Shown here: positions 39,088 through 52,365 of the stretch, piece by piece
Position numbering within the stretch: the first letter of the stretch is position 1
Layout of the letters: the number at the start of each line of letters is the position of its first letter
NCBI GenBank assembly: GCA_036785705.1
Contig: JAWUZG010000001.1
Span: 5,952,001 to 6,016,000, forward strand
Direction of reading: 5' to 3'
DNA length: 64,000 nucleotides
Origin: Acanthornis magna
Taxonomy: Eukaryota; Chordata; Aves; Passeriformes; Acanthizidae
Translations under genes and position numbers: made by a program
The notes under the pieces: generated by a model
What the model was told of the DNA's origin: nothing
Databases searched by the model: none
Seen by the model: the letters and a program-made list of their open reading frames with translations, nothing else

Positions 39088-42000
39088 GCAACACACTTGC
39101 CCTTCTTTGCTTTTGCCCCAAATACCATTCATTAATTCCTCAAAAATACCCATAATTTTAATTCAGTTTTAATGTGTCTCACCATGAGAACGATCCATAG
39201 TTAACACTTGGGGTCAAACCAGTGTAAAAGCCACAAGGACTCCTGTTGCTGTTTGTGGAAGAGTACCATTGAGAAGGAGAAGAATTTGCATGTGTGTCTT
39301 GTTTAATGCACGTTTCTTTGCGTGTTTGATTGCTGCTGCACCCATGTATTGAAATGACAGAAGTGCGATATGTTGCTGCTACTTTTAATACCTTTCATCC
39401 TTGAAAATCTGTAATCTCTTTATGTCACACAAGTCACCACTGAAGCATAGCAGTTGGATTCTGCAGAGGAAGGGTTTGTTGGTTTGTCTGTTTTTTTTTT
39501 TTAATTATGAAAAGAATTTTGAATAAAATAAAATAAAATTAAAATTTTTTAAAAGTACAGTACTGAAATTAAAAGAAGCCTTAGTTAAGCCTTACACTTA
39601 TTAGCCTGTTTTATAATCTGTGTCATAAAAATTGCCTTTACTAATCTTTAAAAAAATAATAAAAAACAGGATATCACTTCTAAGAAGGATAAACTAGCTG
39701 ACATAACTAACACAGTACTTTAAGATCATCTTGACTCAAACCACTTGATAAATATCATCAGTCTTTAAAACTCTTTCTGATGGGAATTTCCATTGCAAAA
39801 TCAATGAGGGACCATAGGGTTTCTTACCTTGTAATAGCTGCTGACAGCTTGATCATGCATGGCCTGCATGCCACACATCCTCCTGACTTTGTAAACAGCA
39901 TCTTTAAATGACATCGCTACTCTGTGGTCTGTCGTTTCTATGTTAGCATCTGACAATGAGTTACCACAAAACCCTCATATTAGCTTCCTAATAGCCACAA
40001 GTTATCCCTTGTGCAAAGAGCATCCCCACTTTGAGGATGTGGCCTGATGCCATCCGTGTTATTGAGGAGCTTCACTGGAAGCACTGTCCATGAGAGCTCT
40101 GCTGCATTTGCCTGAGTCAACAGCAGCAAGAAGAGTGTGAAAGTTGAGGAATTTAAATGAAGGTGCTTTTGAAAGAACACCACTAAAAGCTTTGGTGTTT
40201 AGTAAACGACGTTTGAGTGTGTAAAACCACAAACCATCTTCGCTCTCTCATCACCGCTTATTAACAGCTTTGTCCTCTGGTGACCTTGCCTAGGCAGAGG
40301 CTCTGCTCTGCACATTTGTGACTGGAGCTGCAAGACTCCTCTCTGTGGGTAGCAGGGCTCACTGTGAGAGCAAGTCCAGATTTTCTGAGAATAGTGTTTG
40401 GCTTTCTGTGCTGGGTCTCAGCGGATGGGTGCTGTACATGGTTATGCAGTCTTGAGTAGCTGTCTATTTTTGTTGTTGTTAAATTTTTAATTTCAGCTTC
40501 TCTAGTCTTCCTCTCCTCGGGGTCCCACACACCCTCCAGTACTTTTCATTAAATTATAGCAATTGCAGTTTTACTGAGCGTAAAATTTCCCTAGTTTCCT
40601 TGAATTTTCTTGCTGTGAACTGATAAATTAGTCATTTTGACTGTAAATATACAATAATAGGGGCATCCAGTTCAAACTCCTTACAAAACATTTCCTAAGA
40701 GAACTGCCCTTTGGCTCCCATCAAGTGATGAAGAGATGACCCCAGCTTCTGTTTCTCCAGCTTACTCAATCTTGACAGCTAAAGGTAATTTCTTTGCCTT
40801 CAAGTTTATAGATCTTCATTAAAATGCTAATACAATTCAGTTAGAAAGCCAATTTCTGACTTTTATTGTTGCTTGGTCTTGTGTGCGTGTGTGTATTCAC
40901 ACAGTTGTTGCTGCTAAAGAGTAACATTTGTTAAAGAACCAATGCAGATCGATTTATCTTCGCTTTTTCTCAACCTGAAATGCTGAGACAAGCAAAACAT
41001 GTTTCCATTACTTAAATAAGCAAACAATGGCATATAAATCATGGAGGCAGCTGGACCAAGGTGTCGTTTTCATAAAGAGCCAGATTTCTCAGGAAGGACA
41101 GTTTAATGGGCTGCTGCCAGTGAAACGTCTGCAGAGCTGGTAATTGCAGGAGGGCACACAAAGTGGAGTACAAAGGTGTCATGTGGGATCTGAGAAAGAG
41201 CACCACAGCCAAGACAACTGGAAAAAGGAGACTGAAAAAGGTGTGGGCTTTTAATAATTTGCTTCTTAAAGGCTGATTGTTTTAAATAAAAATCTAGGTT
41301 TTTATTTTTAGCTTGTTCACTTTGGCTGCAAGATCAGAGAAGTGTTTTTAGCTGTAATTTTATTTTGATGGTGTTTATGCTGTGGCTTTGTTTCTCCTTT
41401 GATCGTGCTTAAACACGTTTCAGAAATGTTTGTTTGATGTATGCTGTTTTTTAAAGCAGTCTTCCACATTGTCTGCTTGTGTTTTTTAAAAGCAATGAAT
41501 CATTGCAAAATATTTGCTGTCAAATTATTTCTTAAATCCATTTTCCCAAAACAAGCTTTCTGGATTATTAGCCAATGGGAGAATCCTTTCAAACAAGAAA
41601 GTGTTAAACTGTTGTAACAGCATTTCTGAGGTCTTGGTGGATTGGAAGCAATTTTAGGGTTGCAGAATACTCAATAATTCATACTCAGAGATTTGAAGTC
41701 ATTCCATCTACCCCCAATAGATGTAGTGCACTGACTTTCACAATTGTTACTGGTGGGTTTGGATCAAAGTCCCACTTCCCATTCAGTAAAACTTGCTTGA
41801 AGTTCATTCCAACATTTCTTTTGTGGCTGTGTTGAATGTATGAAATAGGTCAACCTTGACTGAATTATTTTAAACATCCCATGGGGACCCTTGATACCAA
41901 ACCTGTTTAATTTTGCAGGGTGAGGCAGGGCAGTCTCGATACTTGAACATACACATTCATGGATGACATTCTTTCTTCTCCTGCATGGGTGAGCAATTAG

Positions 42001-43631
42001 GAGAGTCAAGGAGAAGTCCCTAATTCCCTCATCTGTGGAGATCTCCCTTCCAATCCTCAAAGAAGAGCAATAAAAAAGTGCTACGCAGTCCGTGGAGAGG
42101 GCTGTGTTGCGTGACTGCTGGCCATCTGGCTGATTGATTCATCAGGACTCTCAACAGCCAGCAGTGAGCCTGGTCTGAAGCCCTGGGGTTAAATGCAAGT
42201 GTGCATCAAGCCTCAGGCAAGTCAAACAGGCCCTCCGCTAGTGAAACAATACAGAACACACTACAGATCACTGGTTCGCACTTCTTAGCTTTATAGCCCA
42301 TGAAATTATCAACCCCATTTCTCTCCCTCTCTCCACACATGGTGTCATGAAGTTGTTTCTGTGATCGTTGCATCCATTCTGAAACAGAAATTAATCTATT
42401 TCTATATGCAACAGAACACGTGTAGCCCGTGTGTGCTTCACTGCATAGACATAGATCTGTTAGATGGAAGAGGGGAAAAAGCCAAACACCACGAGGTAAC
42501 AAGAGCAAGGGTCCTGTAACATGAAGAACCACTCTTTTATTGACTCAAATGTATCGATTTAACTAGATGGAAAAACAATCCAAGGTGTGCTCAGTAAGAA
42601 ACATCAGTGTTGTTAAGGAAAAACTGTTCCATGACGTACAATGGATGTGTTTCTAATATAAGGCTGTGTGACTACTTCATTTTAAGGGATTTGGTTACGA
42701 TTATTAACCACTAATTGAAAATCTGAATCTATCTCAGATGAGCAGTGGTAAAAAGTGGATACAAAGCATATTCACATGCACGCTGGCTGTGGCATTAATT
42801 TTATCTGCCTTCCTCACAACCCTCTTCTCTGCTATCACTCTGACAGAATAATTTGAAATACATATTTTCAATTTATTCAACTATTTTTCTATCATTCTTG
42901 TGTCAGTCCTGCTTTAGTACTTAACTGTCTTACTGTTTCTAGGTTCACTTGCAAAATTATGAGAGGGAAAGAAAAGAATAATAATATGCTAACCGAGGGC
43001 AAGTTTATATAACCAGTGCTATATCAGCAATATTTTCTACTCAAATGGAACTCCCTACAGGATCTTCATAGGCCAATGTAAAGTTACATTTTTGATGCCT
43101 GATAATATAGTGATTTATTTTAGAACTTGATATCTTGTGATTTACAAAACCCATTGAGCCAGAAACAAATCATTCAACCATTTGGGAATGCATTTTGGTT
43201 TTGGTTGAATATGATTTTTCGCCATTTTTCATTAAGATCTTAAGGATGTAAAAACATATTCAGAAAAGAGGGTCTCCAGATCCAGTAGCCAAAAAACAGT
43301 GTCTTCTAATGGGTATCCTCTTTCTCTGATGGATCCTTCCCCAGGCTGCAGTGCAGAAACTTTCAGGCTATAGTCCTTGTTTCTTGAGATTCAAGTTGAA
43401 TGCAAAACCCTAGTATAGCATATTAAAAAATAGTCTAGATGCTATTTATCTTGGTTCTCATGTCAGTGTAACTTGAAGGCTATTAAATATATGCTAGGAA
43501 GAAAGGAAGCACATTTAATAGCTTACATTACTGGGGTTTGGGGTGGAGAGCTTTAGATCTCAGATTTTTCATGTTCTCAGATGTCTAAAAATGTTTATTT
43601 TAACAGACAATAGGTAGAAGACACAGTTTCA

Positions 43632-44340
43632 CAGAGATCTGTTCTGGGGCCTGTGTTGTTCAACATGTTCACAAAAAACCTGAAAAAGAGGTTGCGCAGC
43701 AGGATGAGAGATTGGGTTTTTTTCACGTGATACTGAGTTATTCAGCATAGAGAGACAAAGAAAGACTGTGAAGGATCACAAAAGGATCTTATGCAACTGG
43801 GTAGCTAAGCAATCAAATGACAAATTAAATTATTCTCGATGAGTGATGTAGTGATAAACCATGGGGAAAACCATGAGGAAAACATGCCTATCTTCACATA
43901 AAAAAGAATGGGCTGCGGACAGAGCACCACCAATGAAGAGTGAGGTTCTGGGGTTATGGCACACAACTTCCATGGCAATTTCAGATTACTGCTTAGGAGC
44001 TGTCGAATCAATATTAAATGTTAGGAATTAATAGAAAAAAAACCCCAAATCAACAGAGAATTCAACAAAGAGAATTGCTACAGCCCTTGCTAAAGAGCAC
44101 AGTTCATCCACATCTTGAACACTGCATTTTTCCAATACTGGAACTGAGAGGAATCAAATGAAGCTATAAAGATAAGTGCGCAAAACACAAAATCAGAAGT
44201 AAATTTGAATCCTTTACATTGTGTAGGTGAGGAAAAAATTCCAAAAGGACATGCTGAATGCTGGAAATTTGCATAGGTTCGAGAAGAAACTAGACAGATA
44301 ACTGGATGGAAACACTATTGAGAATTATTAAGCACACAGA
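43632..44340 (+). repeat. Old CR1 LINE fragment with reverse-transcriptase remnant
   Basis: From 43638 the + strand translates as SVLGPVLFNMFTKNL, the LGPVLFN block of LINE reverse transcriptases. Further on, ACTGAGTTATTCAGCATAG, GACTGTGAAGGATCAC, AAAAGGATCTTATGCAACTG, TTAGGAATTAATAGAAAA and CATCCACATCTTGAACACTG follow in the order seen in turtle- and crocodile-type CR1. GAGAAGAAACTAGACAGATA near 44281 fits the coding end. Stops and small deletions break the frame, so nothing functional remains. The copy is diverged and sense to SEMA3A. Confidence 0.82.
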
Positions 44341-44529
44341 AAGCAACAAAGCTCAGGGACATCAGCTACATTGAAAATAATTGAAGGAAGGGACTTTATT
44401 TTTGGAGAGTGTTATTTGTACTCACTGTAGTCTTTCTCGACTTGAATAATTACTTCTGGACAATATTGGAGTTTGTGCATTGATTTAAATAAACTTCAGT
44501 CTAAGCCAATAGGGTCATCCTTCTGTTCT

Positions 44530-44573
<44 letters not shown>
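44530..44573. repeat. TA/CA compound dinucleotide microsatellite
   Basis: About seven AT units pass directly into about fifteen perfect AC units ending ACAAAAGT. The open frame over it (repeated YIYTHTHTH) is an artefact. Confidence 0.95.
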
Positions 44574-44577
<4 letters not shown>

Positions 44578-45863
44578 TACATGAGAATATATACATATAT
44601 ACACACTGAGTACGTGATAATATACATACACAGAGTTATGCAGTATCTAATCATATAATAGAAACATCTAAACTTCTATGTGCATCTACATCAATATATC
44701 AAAATATGTTGCTTAAAACACTGCCATCCTTAATAAGGCAACGGGTTGTGCAGGCCAGCTAGTGCAAACTGGCAAAACATGGCAAAGTTCATTATTTCCA
44801 TGACTGTAAAACAATAAACATACACTGAAAAGATGTTAATGCAGACGCTAAAATAGATTATAATTTCACATAGGACCAGGACTCTGAGTAGTTAAATATA
44901 GTTCACAGTTAATTATCCCAGCAGGATGTAGAATGGTTATAAAACAGATTGGTAAATCTGTTGGATATGCCTTCTTTTTCCAAATATAGTGAAAGATACC
45001 AGCTGAAGTATCTCTGTAAAATACAGCGATGAGCCAGATGCACCACTGATATGAATTTATTGATCTGAATTCTATAAAATTCTCTCTCCCGAAACTTCTT
45101 TAGAGCACTTTTTATATAACCAATCATTATGTCCACATTATATGAATTTTCATTTGTTGATGTAACTTTTTTACCACCAAATAAGGTTGTCACTCTAATT
45201 GCTAAGAAATGAAGTCTATGTATATTAAAAAAAAACTTTACAAAAATGACTAGACAAAGTATATCAACAACTTGAGTAGAAATTCTAAACTGCATTACTC
45301 TTCTAAAAAGAAGAGAAAAATTTGGGGATTTGGGATATCATGTGGAAGTAGACAGTATTGATCAAAATGTATTTTTCAACTTAACTTTTTTTTACAGTAA
45401 TACATTAACAATTTTCTAGGTGTAAAATATTTTTTTAATTGCTAAAATGAGAACTTTACATTTGTCTCCATAATTTTTTCATTTTAAGCATGACATATAC
45501 AGAAAGGTTATTAACCAAGTCTAGGCATCCAGAGAACAAAACGTCAGTAATAAATACGTGGAATTATGAAACCATTGTTATACAAACATTTGTAAAGACA
45601 TTTCATAAGCAATTGATTGCTCCAATAATAAAGTTAAGATTTGTTCATTAAATACCTGTAGCAAACATCTCCCTGTATTTAAGACAAGAGGAATGTAAAT
45701 ACCTGTCACATGTTAACAGGTGATGATGTACCTAAGATGGAAATATTTGCCGTGGGATGCAATGATTTGGTCTTGGGAAGAAAAATGGCAGTTCATTTAT
45801 GTAAGGGAGACAAGTGATACAGTTCGTGGAGTAGTAACATCCACAATGGCATTGTCTTCTCAG

Positions 45864-46006
45864 ATCCCAGATTTGTCAGTGCTCACCTGATACCAGAGAG
45901 TGACAATCCAGAAGATGACAAAATCTATTTCTTCTTCCGTGAAAATGCAATTGATGGAGAGCACACTGGAAAAGCCACTCATGCCAGAATAGGGCAGATC
46001 TGCAAG
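45864..46006 (+). CDS. SEMA3A: SEMA3A sema-domain exon (about residues 223-270), probably coding exon 7
   Basis: The exon is 143 nt between TTCTCAG and GTAAGA. It enters at phase 1, completing the Asp of D-P-R-F, and leaves on a codon boundary. It encodes DPRFVSAHLIPESDNPEDDK, then IYFFFRENAIDGEHTGKATH and ARIGQICK. The KIYFFFRE strand and the RIGQIC cysteine are sema hallmarks. The ENAIDGEHTGKATHAR loop is specific to SEMA3A among the class 3 semaphorins I can recall. The acceptor has a short pyrimidine stretch (ATTGTCTTCTCAG), weaker than its neighbours. Confidence 0.97.
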
Positions 46007-47139
46007 GTAAGATGATTCTTGCTGTGATACTGAATACACTTGCAAGAAATTTTAGAAACTGTATTTTCTTGCCTGTGAACTATTCAGTATTAACATTGAC
46101 ATTGCACTGAAGCAGGGGTCATCCCAAGAGAAAAATAGTTTGGGGATAACACACAGAAAGGAATACTATTCAATTATATTTTGGGAGGGAATTTCCCAAA
46201 CTACAATGTTCGATTTAAAAAGTCATTGACATCTCTGAGGTTTGGTTTCTGCAAAAGACAGTCTTTTACAGGAAATGTGGTATGTTCAGGTAGGCCAAAA
46301 ACATTTGAAGAATTTGCTTTTTAAACGTTAATGCCTTTCCGTTCCCACATTAGTGAAAACCTTTAAAACAGAGGCAAAGGAAGATATAACAAAATAGTTC
46401 TTTAAGGTTTGCTGTAGAAATGGGCAACCATTCCAAACACCCTTAGTGACTGCGAAATGAATCATTTGTCCACAGTGATAAATGTCCAGATGGTTTTCTG
46501 ACAGACTTTCAGAAAGATTTCTGCTAATGAAATGATATTAAAAAATGTTGTAGATTTGGCACCTGTGATGTTTACAGTAAAATTTTGTGTTAATCCATAA
46601 GCACAATTTCAATTTACCTCCTTGAATTCAGAGGTAGCTGCTTTAAAACCAATTACCCCATAAGCATTAAATCCTTGGGGCCCTTTGTTTCTATGTTTTG
46701 CAGCTGTACAACTGATCCCACTGTTCTGGCATTTTTATCTACTTTTTTTCCATTGCAACGTGCATTTCTACTTCGTTTCTACCCAGTTCAGCATAATAAA
46801 CCCCCTCTGCTTTTCCAGGACATGGCACACTGGGACCTTTGGAGCTAAATATTCTGTCCATTTCTCTTTTTCCAGCATTATATATGTATTGAGGTATATA
46901 AAGAGGTTTGGGAGTTTTGTTTTTTAAATTATGTGCTAGTATGAAGAATAACACAATATAATGTTAAATAAAAATCATTCAGGGTTTGTGTCTTTGGAAC
47001 ATAATATTGCTTTAGTATTAAGAGGGTGAATTTTTCTCTTGTTTTCTCTAAATATCATCTTATGTACTGTATTTTCTTTGTACTCTGTTAATACTTAAAA
47101 AAAAGACTGTTGCTAAATGCAAAATACTTTTGTTATTAG
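46007..47139 (+). other. Intron, 1133 bp
   Basis: GTAAGA...TTATTAG. AT-rich, no repeat or gene recognised. The acceptor is unusually poor in pyrimidines (ACTTTTGTTATTAG). Confidence 0.85.
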
Positions 47140-47350
<211 letters not shown>

Positions 47351-47420
47351 AGGATGTGTTCCTAATGAACTCAAAAGACCCTAAAAATCCAATAGTCTAT
47401 GGAGTGTTTACAACTTCCAG
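47351..47420 (+). CDS. SEMA3A: SEMA3A sema-domain exon (about residues 309-332), probably coding exon 9
   Basis: The exon is 70 nt, phase 1 in and phase 2 out. With its neighbours it encodes QDVFLMNSKDPKNPIVYG and VFTTSS. The donor, CAG|GTACAG, is weaker than the GTAAGT type of the neighbouring exons. Human SEMA3A, from memory, has MNFKDPKNPVVYG, so Ser and Ile here are mild changes. The 96-bp intron before it makes this exon and the previous one a tight pair. Confidence 0.96.
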
Positions 47421-48659
<1,239 letters not shown>

Positions 48660-51600
48660 TAAACTGGGAAAACTATGGAAAATACTTTCACACATTACAT
48701 GGTCCTTGAGCTGAGATCCAGGAAAGAAACTGACACAGATAACGAAATGGATAGAGTGGCAGAAGGAAAAACTAACAGTTCCTCCAGGTCCAGAATGTAC
48801 TGATTTTCTTGTAACATATTGAAACTGCAATAACGACTTCACTTGGATTTTAATTTTGGCATTCATATTAACAACTTCAGAAGAAGTGTGAGTAATGACT
48901 GGAGAATTTTACTGAAAGTCAAATGTTTAATAAATTATATTGCATTATCCTTTCCTTGGAATTTGTTTTTGATCCAAATATTGGCTGAGCCATTCTTAGT
49001 GAGAATGAATGGAAAACAGAGGATGTGCCTGATTGTTAGGAACTTTCAGTCGACATTAAATCTAAGACAGCGAAACAGATATTTCTGCCATAGATAGAAT
49101 GATGAGAATAGTTTCTAACTTCGACTAGCATTTAAAAAATGTCTGCTTCTACCTGATTATGTTTCTAGTTTATGAATGACTAAAATACTAGTCTGTATAA
49201 TACATCCATATTTGCAACTTTCCCCTGATACAGATACATTCTAGAAATATTTAACTGGCTCTGAAATTTCAAGTAGTCTAAGAAGACAGGACATTTATGA
49301 AACAAGCATTAATTGTATACATTGGGGTTGCTCCTTAGCTTGCATAAATCAGCTTGGCCCATTTATGGTCTGAACTGTTATTGCAGAAGATGAAATATAT
49401 AGGTACACATGTATACGTATGTGTGTAAATAATATATATGTCTCTAACATTCTTTTGAAAGTCTTCTTAAATATAAGGCACAAAAGAAAGCAGGAATAAC
49501 TTTACTTCTTGAATTCATCAGATTTTCTACTTTGATATGTTTGAAATTGTCCTTTCAAACCTGATCTTTCAACTGATATATATGTTCAGCCTAATGAAAA
49601 TTACTTCCTAACTAAAAGAAAACAGTGGCTCCCTGACAGCTGGATTCCTCTGCACTCCTCACTCCTTCGCTGAGACTAAAGGAATTTCTAACTTTTTTCC
49701 AGAGTTAAAATACAAGCTCTGCAGCATAAAAGAGGTTTTATTTTTTAATTTGATGATTAATCTTTTATTTTTTTTCAATTACTACAGTTAATTCTGATAT
49801 GCCAGGGTGTTGGGGTTTTTTTGAAGTTGTATTATTTTACATCTCTGTGGAAAATGTAAATGCGTAGATATTTTTGGTATTTCTCGTATAGCTATTGACA
49901 CCTTCTTTTCAGTCTAACAGACTTAGTGTTCATTATTCTGTTTCTTTATATTCCTTTTTGATTCCATTATCAATTAACAATTCTGAACAAAAACAGATAA
50001 AAGATATTATGTAGAACTATGGACAAAGAAGAATGTTGCATGTTTCTATCACAGAAATAGACTGAGATAAAGAACTGACTGCTGCACAGAGGCTCTGTTG
50101 CCTTCATTCCTCTGCAGAGATCAGATGCAGCCCTATTGAGGTTCTGAATGCACAACTCAAATATTTGCTCTCGAGACTGCCATCACAGTTCTGGCCTCAG
50201 TTCTTCCTGGGGCTTATCCCAGGATTTCTCTGAGAGTCTTGATCTGAGATCCGTAAGGGAAAGTAACCCAATTGATGAACTTCTCCAGAAAAAGCAGAAA
50301 AACAAGGACCGTAACCCAGCCCTTAAGTGGCGAAGTGAGCTAAGCCACCAGAGCCTTTTTCAAAGTGAAAAAATGCAGTTAGGTTACAGATACTTTTGTA
50401 TCTGGCTACCCTATCAGAATGGAGTTTATCTTTACAATTTCATTATAAATGCTTTTATTAAGATTCGCAAAGTGCGAAGATGTTCAGATTCCACCATAAG
50501 CTGTTTTCTTGTCTAAAGGCAAATGTGATCCCAAATTTTGCAAGTCTGCATAGCCCTGCAGATGTAGCGCAGGAGGCCATGCACTGTAAATGTTGTTAGA
50601 GTGGCTGAGGCCAGCGGCTTGTCCTAGCCCAATGCCAGTGACTCTAATCCTGAGCTCTGCCACTTTGAAAAAAGAGGAGCGCCCTCACAGATGCTAAAAT
50701 CATTCTGTTGTATTACTAGGATAAAAGTGAATTTTAAAATTAGGTACTTTTATGTCTGAAAAGAAGCTTTTTTGTTTTTATAGTGAGAAAGGTGGGTGTG
50801 TTTTCAATGGTTTGAAGATCTGTTGAGAATAAAGAATAAAAAGATTTTGAAGTTCTTTAGATGTCAGACCTGTGGACTCCTTTTCCAAGAAACATAGAAA
50901 GAGATGGGAGAAAAAAACCTGATCTTCTTACAGTATTTCATTTCCAGATTGCACTGCAGTTAAACAGTGCAGAATTATCTCTGGAATTTAATAGGTGAGG
51001 TGCCAGTAAACTTCTTGAGCACCTGGTGACTTGCCCAGTATGAGTAAAAGAAAAGGAAAGTAAATGTTTCTTTTGAAAAACAAGAAAGCTTTGTAAACAA
51101 TTCTACATCAGCTTTACATGTAACAAAGAAGTTGCCAGAACTTTTCCTGTAAGATCTACAGAACCTGGTTTTCTTTTTTAATTTGGTTTTTCTTTTTTTG
51201 ACTTTTTAACAGTATTTGGGAGAGAAGGGAGGATTTTTGTGCATACCTCATCTTTGCTGAGGTACCCCATCCTGAATTCCTACCTGATTTTCTGTGAATT
51301 CAGCTACTGAGCTCATGTTTTCTCTGCTTCATGGCACCAAGAGTTATGACCAAAACACTTTTTTTCCCTACCAAAATGTAGATACTGATTTGTTCTGTTG
51401 GATTCCTTACTAGGCCAGTTAGAGAGTAGCCTAGTTCCCTCCTCCTGACTGATCAACCCTCCTGGCATTATCTACTGCGGACCAACAATCGGAAGTGAAT
51501 GTAAAGTGCAAGAGTTCTTACACTCGATTTAAATCCAAGATGATACTCATTTCTCCAAACGTTTTCAGGATATTTGTATTCATGCCTATATTTTGGCACA

Positions 51601-51740
51601 TGAAAACCTATTTCTTTGCTATCAGTGGGATTGATTGGGTATATAAGCACAAGTTTTGATACCAAGGATAATGTCTTTGTTGTGCCTCCTACTTTTGTGA
51701 CCATAATATAAACCATTACAGGGCTTTCTTCCTCGAGACC

Positions 51741-51830
51741 TATTCTATTCTATTCTATTCTATTCTATTCTATTCTGTTCTGTTCTGTTCTGTTCTGTTC
51801 TGTTCCGTTCCGTTCCGTTCCGTTCTATTC
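51741..51830. repeat. Ordered pentanucleotide array: TATTC x7, TGTTC x6, CGTTC x4, TATTC x1
   Basis: Eighteen perfect five-base units fill 90 bp with no interruption. Units of one kind are grouped into blocks in place of a random mix. The step from TATTC to TGTTC to CGTTC is one base change each time, and the last block adds four CpGs. This order indicates stepwise mutation followed by spread of each variant by slippage. On the other strand the units read GAATA, GAACA and GAACG. Confidence 0.98.
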
Positions 51831-52188
51831 CTGAGCTGAGATTCCTGTGGAACAATTTGGGCTATGGATGGGCTAAACCTCACCTACTGATGGTAGGTGA
51901 CCATTTTGCTCATTGAAAAGAGAGGGATTTACAGCAATGGCAATTTGATTTCATCTCAGTTTTCCAAAGTGGGATGGGATGGCTGTGAGCTACAGCCTGG
52001 TCCTGGTAATGCACTTTAAACTTCACATGTGAAGACACAAGGTTGCAGTATTTTTTTTATTCTCAGAAAAGCAAGGGATCCAAGGAGTAATCTGGGTCTC
52101 AGAATTGAGAGTCTTATTCAAACACATGGAATTATGACTCTAATTCTAGTTTTATGATTTTTCTGCACAAAGTATGTCTTGGTCCCTA

Positions 52189-52365
52189 GAACCATAGAAT
52201 ATCCGGAGTTGGAAGGGAACCACAAGGGTCACTGAGTCCAACTCCTGGCTCTGAACAGAACAGCCCCAAAAATTACACCATGTGCCTGAGAGCATTGTCC
52301 AAATACTTCCTGAGCTCTGGCGCTCTTGGTGCTGTGACCACTTCCCTCGGAAGCTTGCTTCATAT
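52189..52365 (-). repeat. CR1 LINE 3'-end fragment (Neoaves-like)
   Basis: The + strand reads GAACCATAGAATATCCGGAG, TTGGAAGGGAACCACAAGGG, TCACTGAGTCCAACTCCTGG, CACCATGTGCCTGAGAGCAT, TGTCCAAATACTTCCTGAGC and GGTGCTGTGACCACTTCCCT. This is the complement of a CR1 3' end known widely in Neoaves, passerines included. It is the least diverged CR1 in the window, so probably the youngest. CATAGAAT is the complement of one tail unit and marks the 3' end. Confidence 0.92.

Larger units (their letters stand above)
23123..45863 (+). other. Intron, 22741 bp, the largest fully inside the window
   Basis: Starts GTATGT and ends GTCTTCTCAG. It holds an imperfect direct duplication (24833-25010 and 25847-26024), a CTAT microsatellite (30922-31004), old CR1 pieces (28290-28455 and 43632-44340), AT repeats (35582-35615), a 19-21 bp tandem (39033-39087) and a TA/CA repeat (44530-44573). 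From 31800 to 34400 I recognise no interspersed repeat or microsatellite, and parts look like candidate noncoding control elements. The longest open frame in the window (38747-39172, 141 codons) lies here and resembles no family. Confidence 0.85.

Noticed and set aside
38747..39172. Longest open frame in the window (141 codons, + strand)
   Set aside because: The peptide has no recognisable domain and low-complexity H/L/C content. It runs through a short tandem repeat (39033-39087) and overlaps an antisense frame of 77 codons. It fits chance in a slightly GC-richer patch.
44909..45295. 128-codon open frame on the - strand
   Set aside because: F/I/Y-rich translation typical of AT-rich DNA, no family resemblance, no splice or promoter context.
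50148..50516. 122-codon open frame on the + strand in the 5.8-kb intron
   Set aside because: No recognisable motif, and no acceptor/donor pair of matching phase to splice it into SEMA3A.
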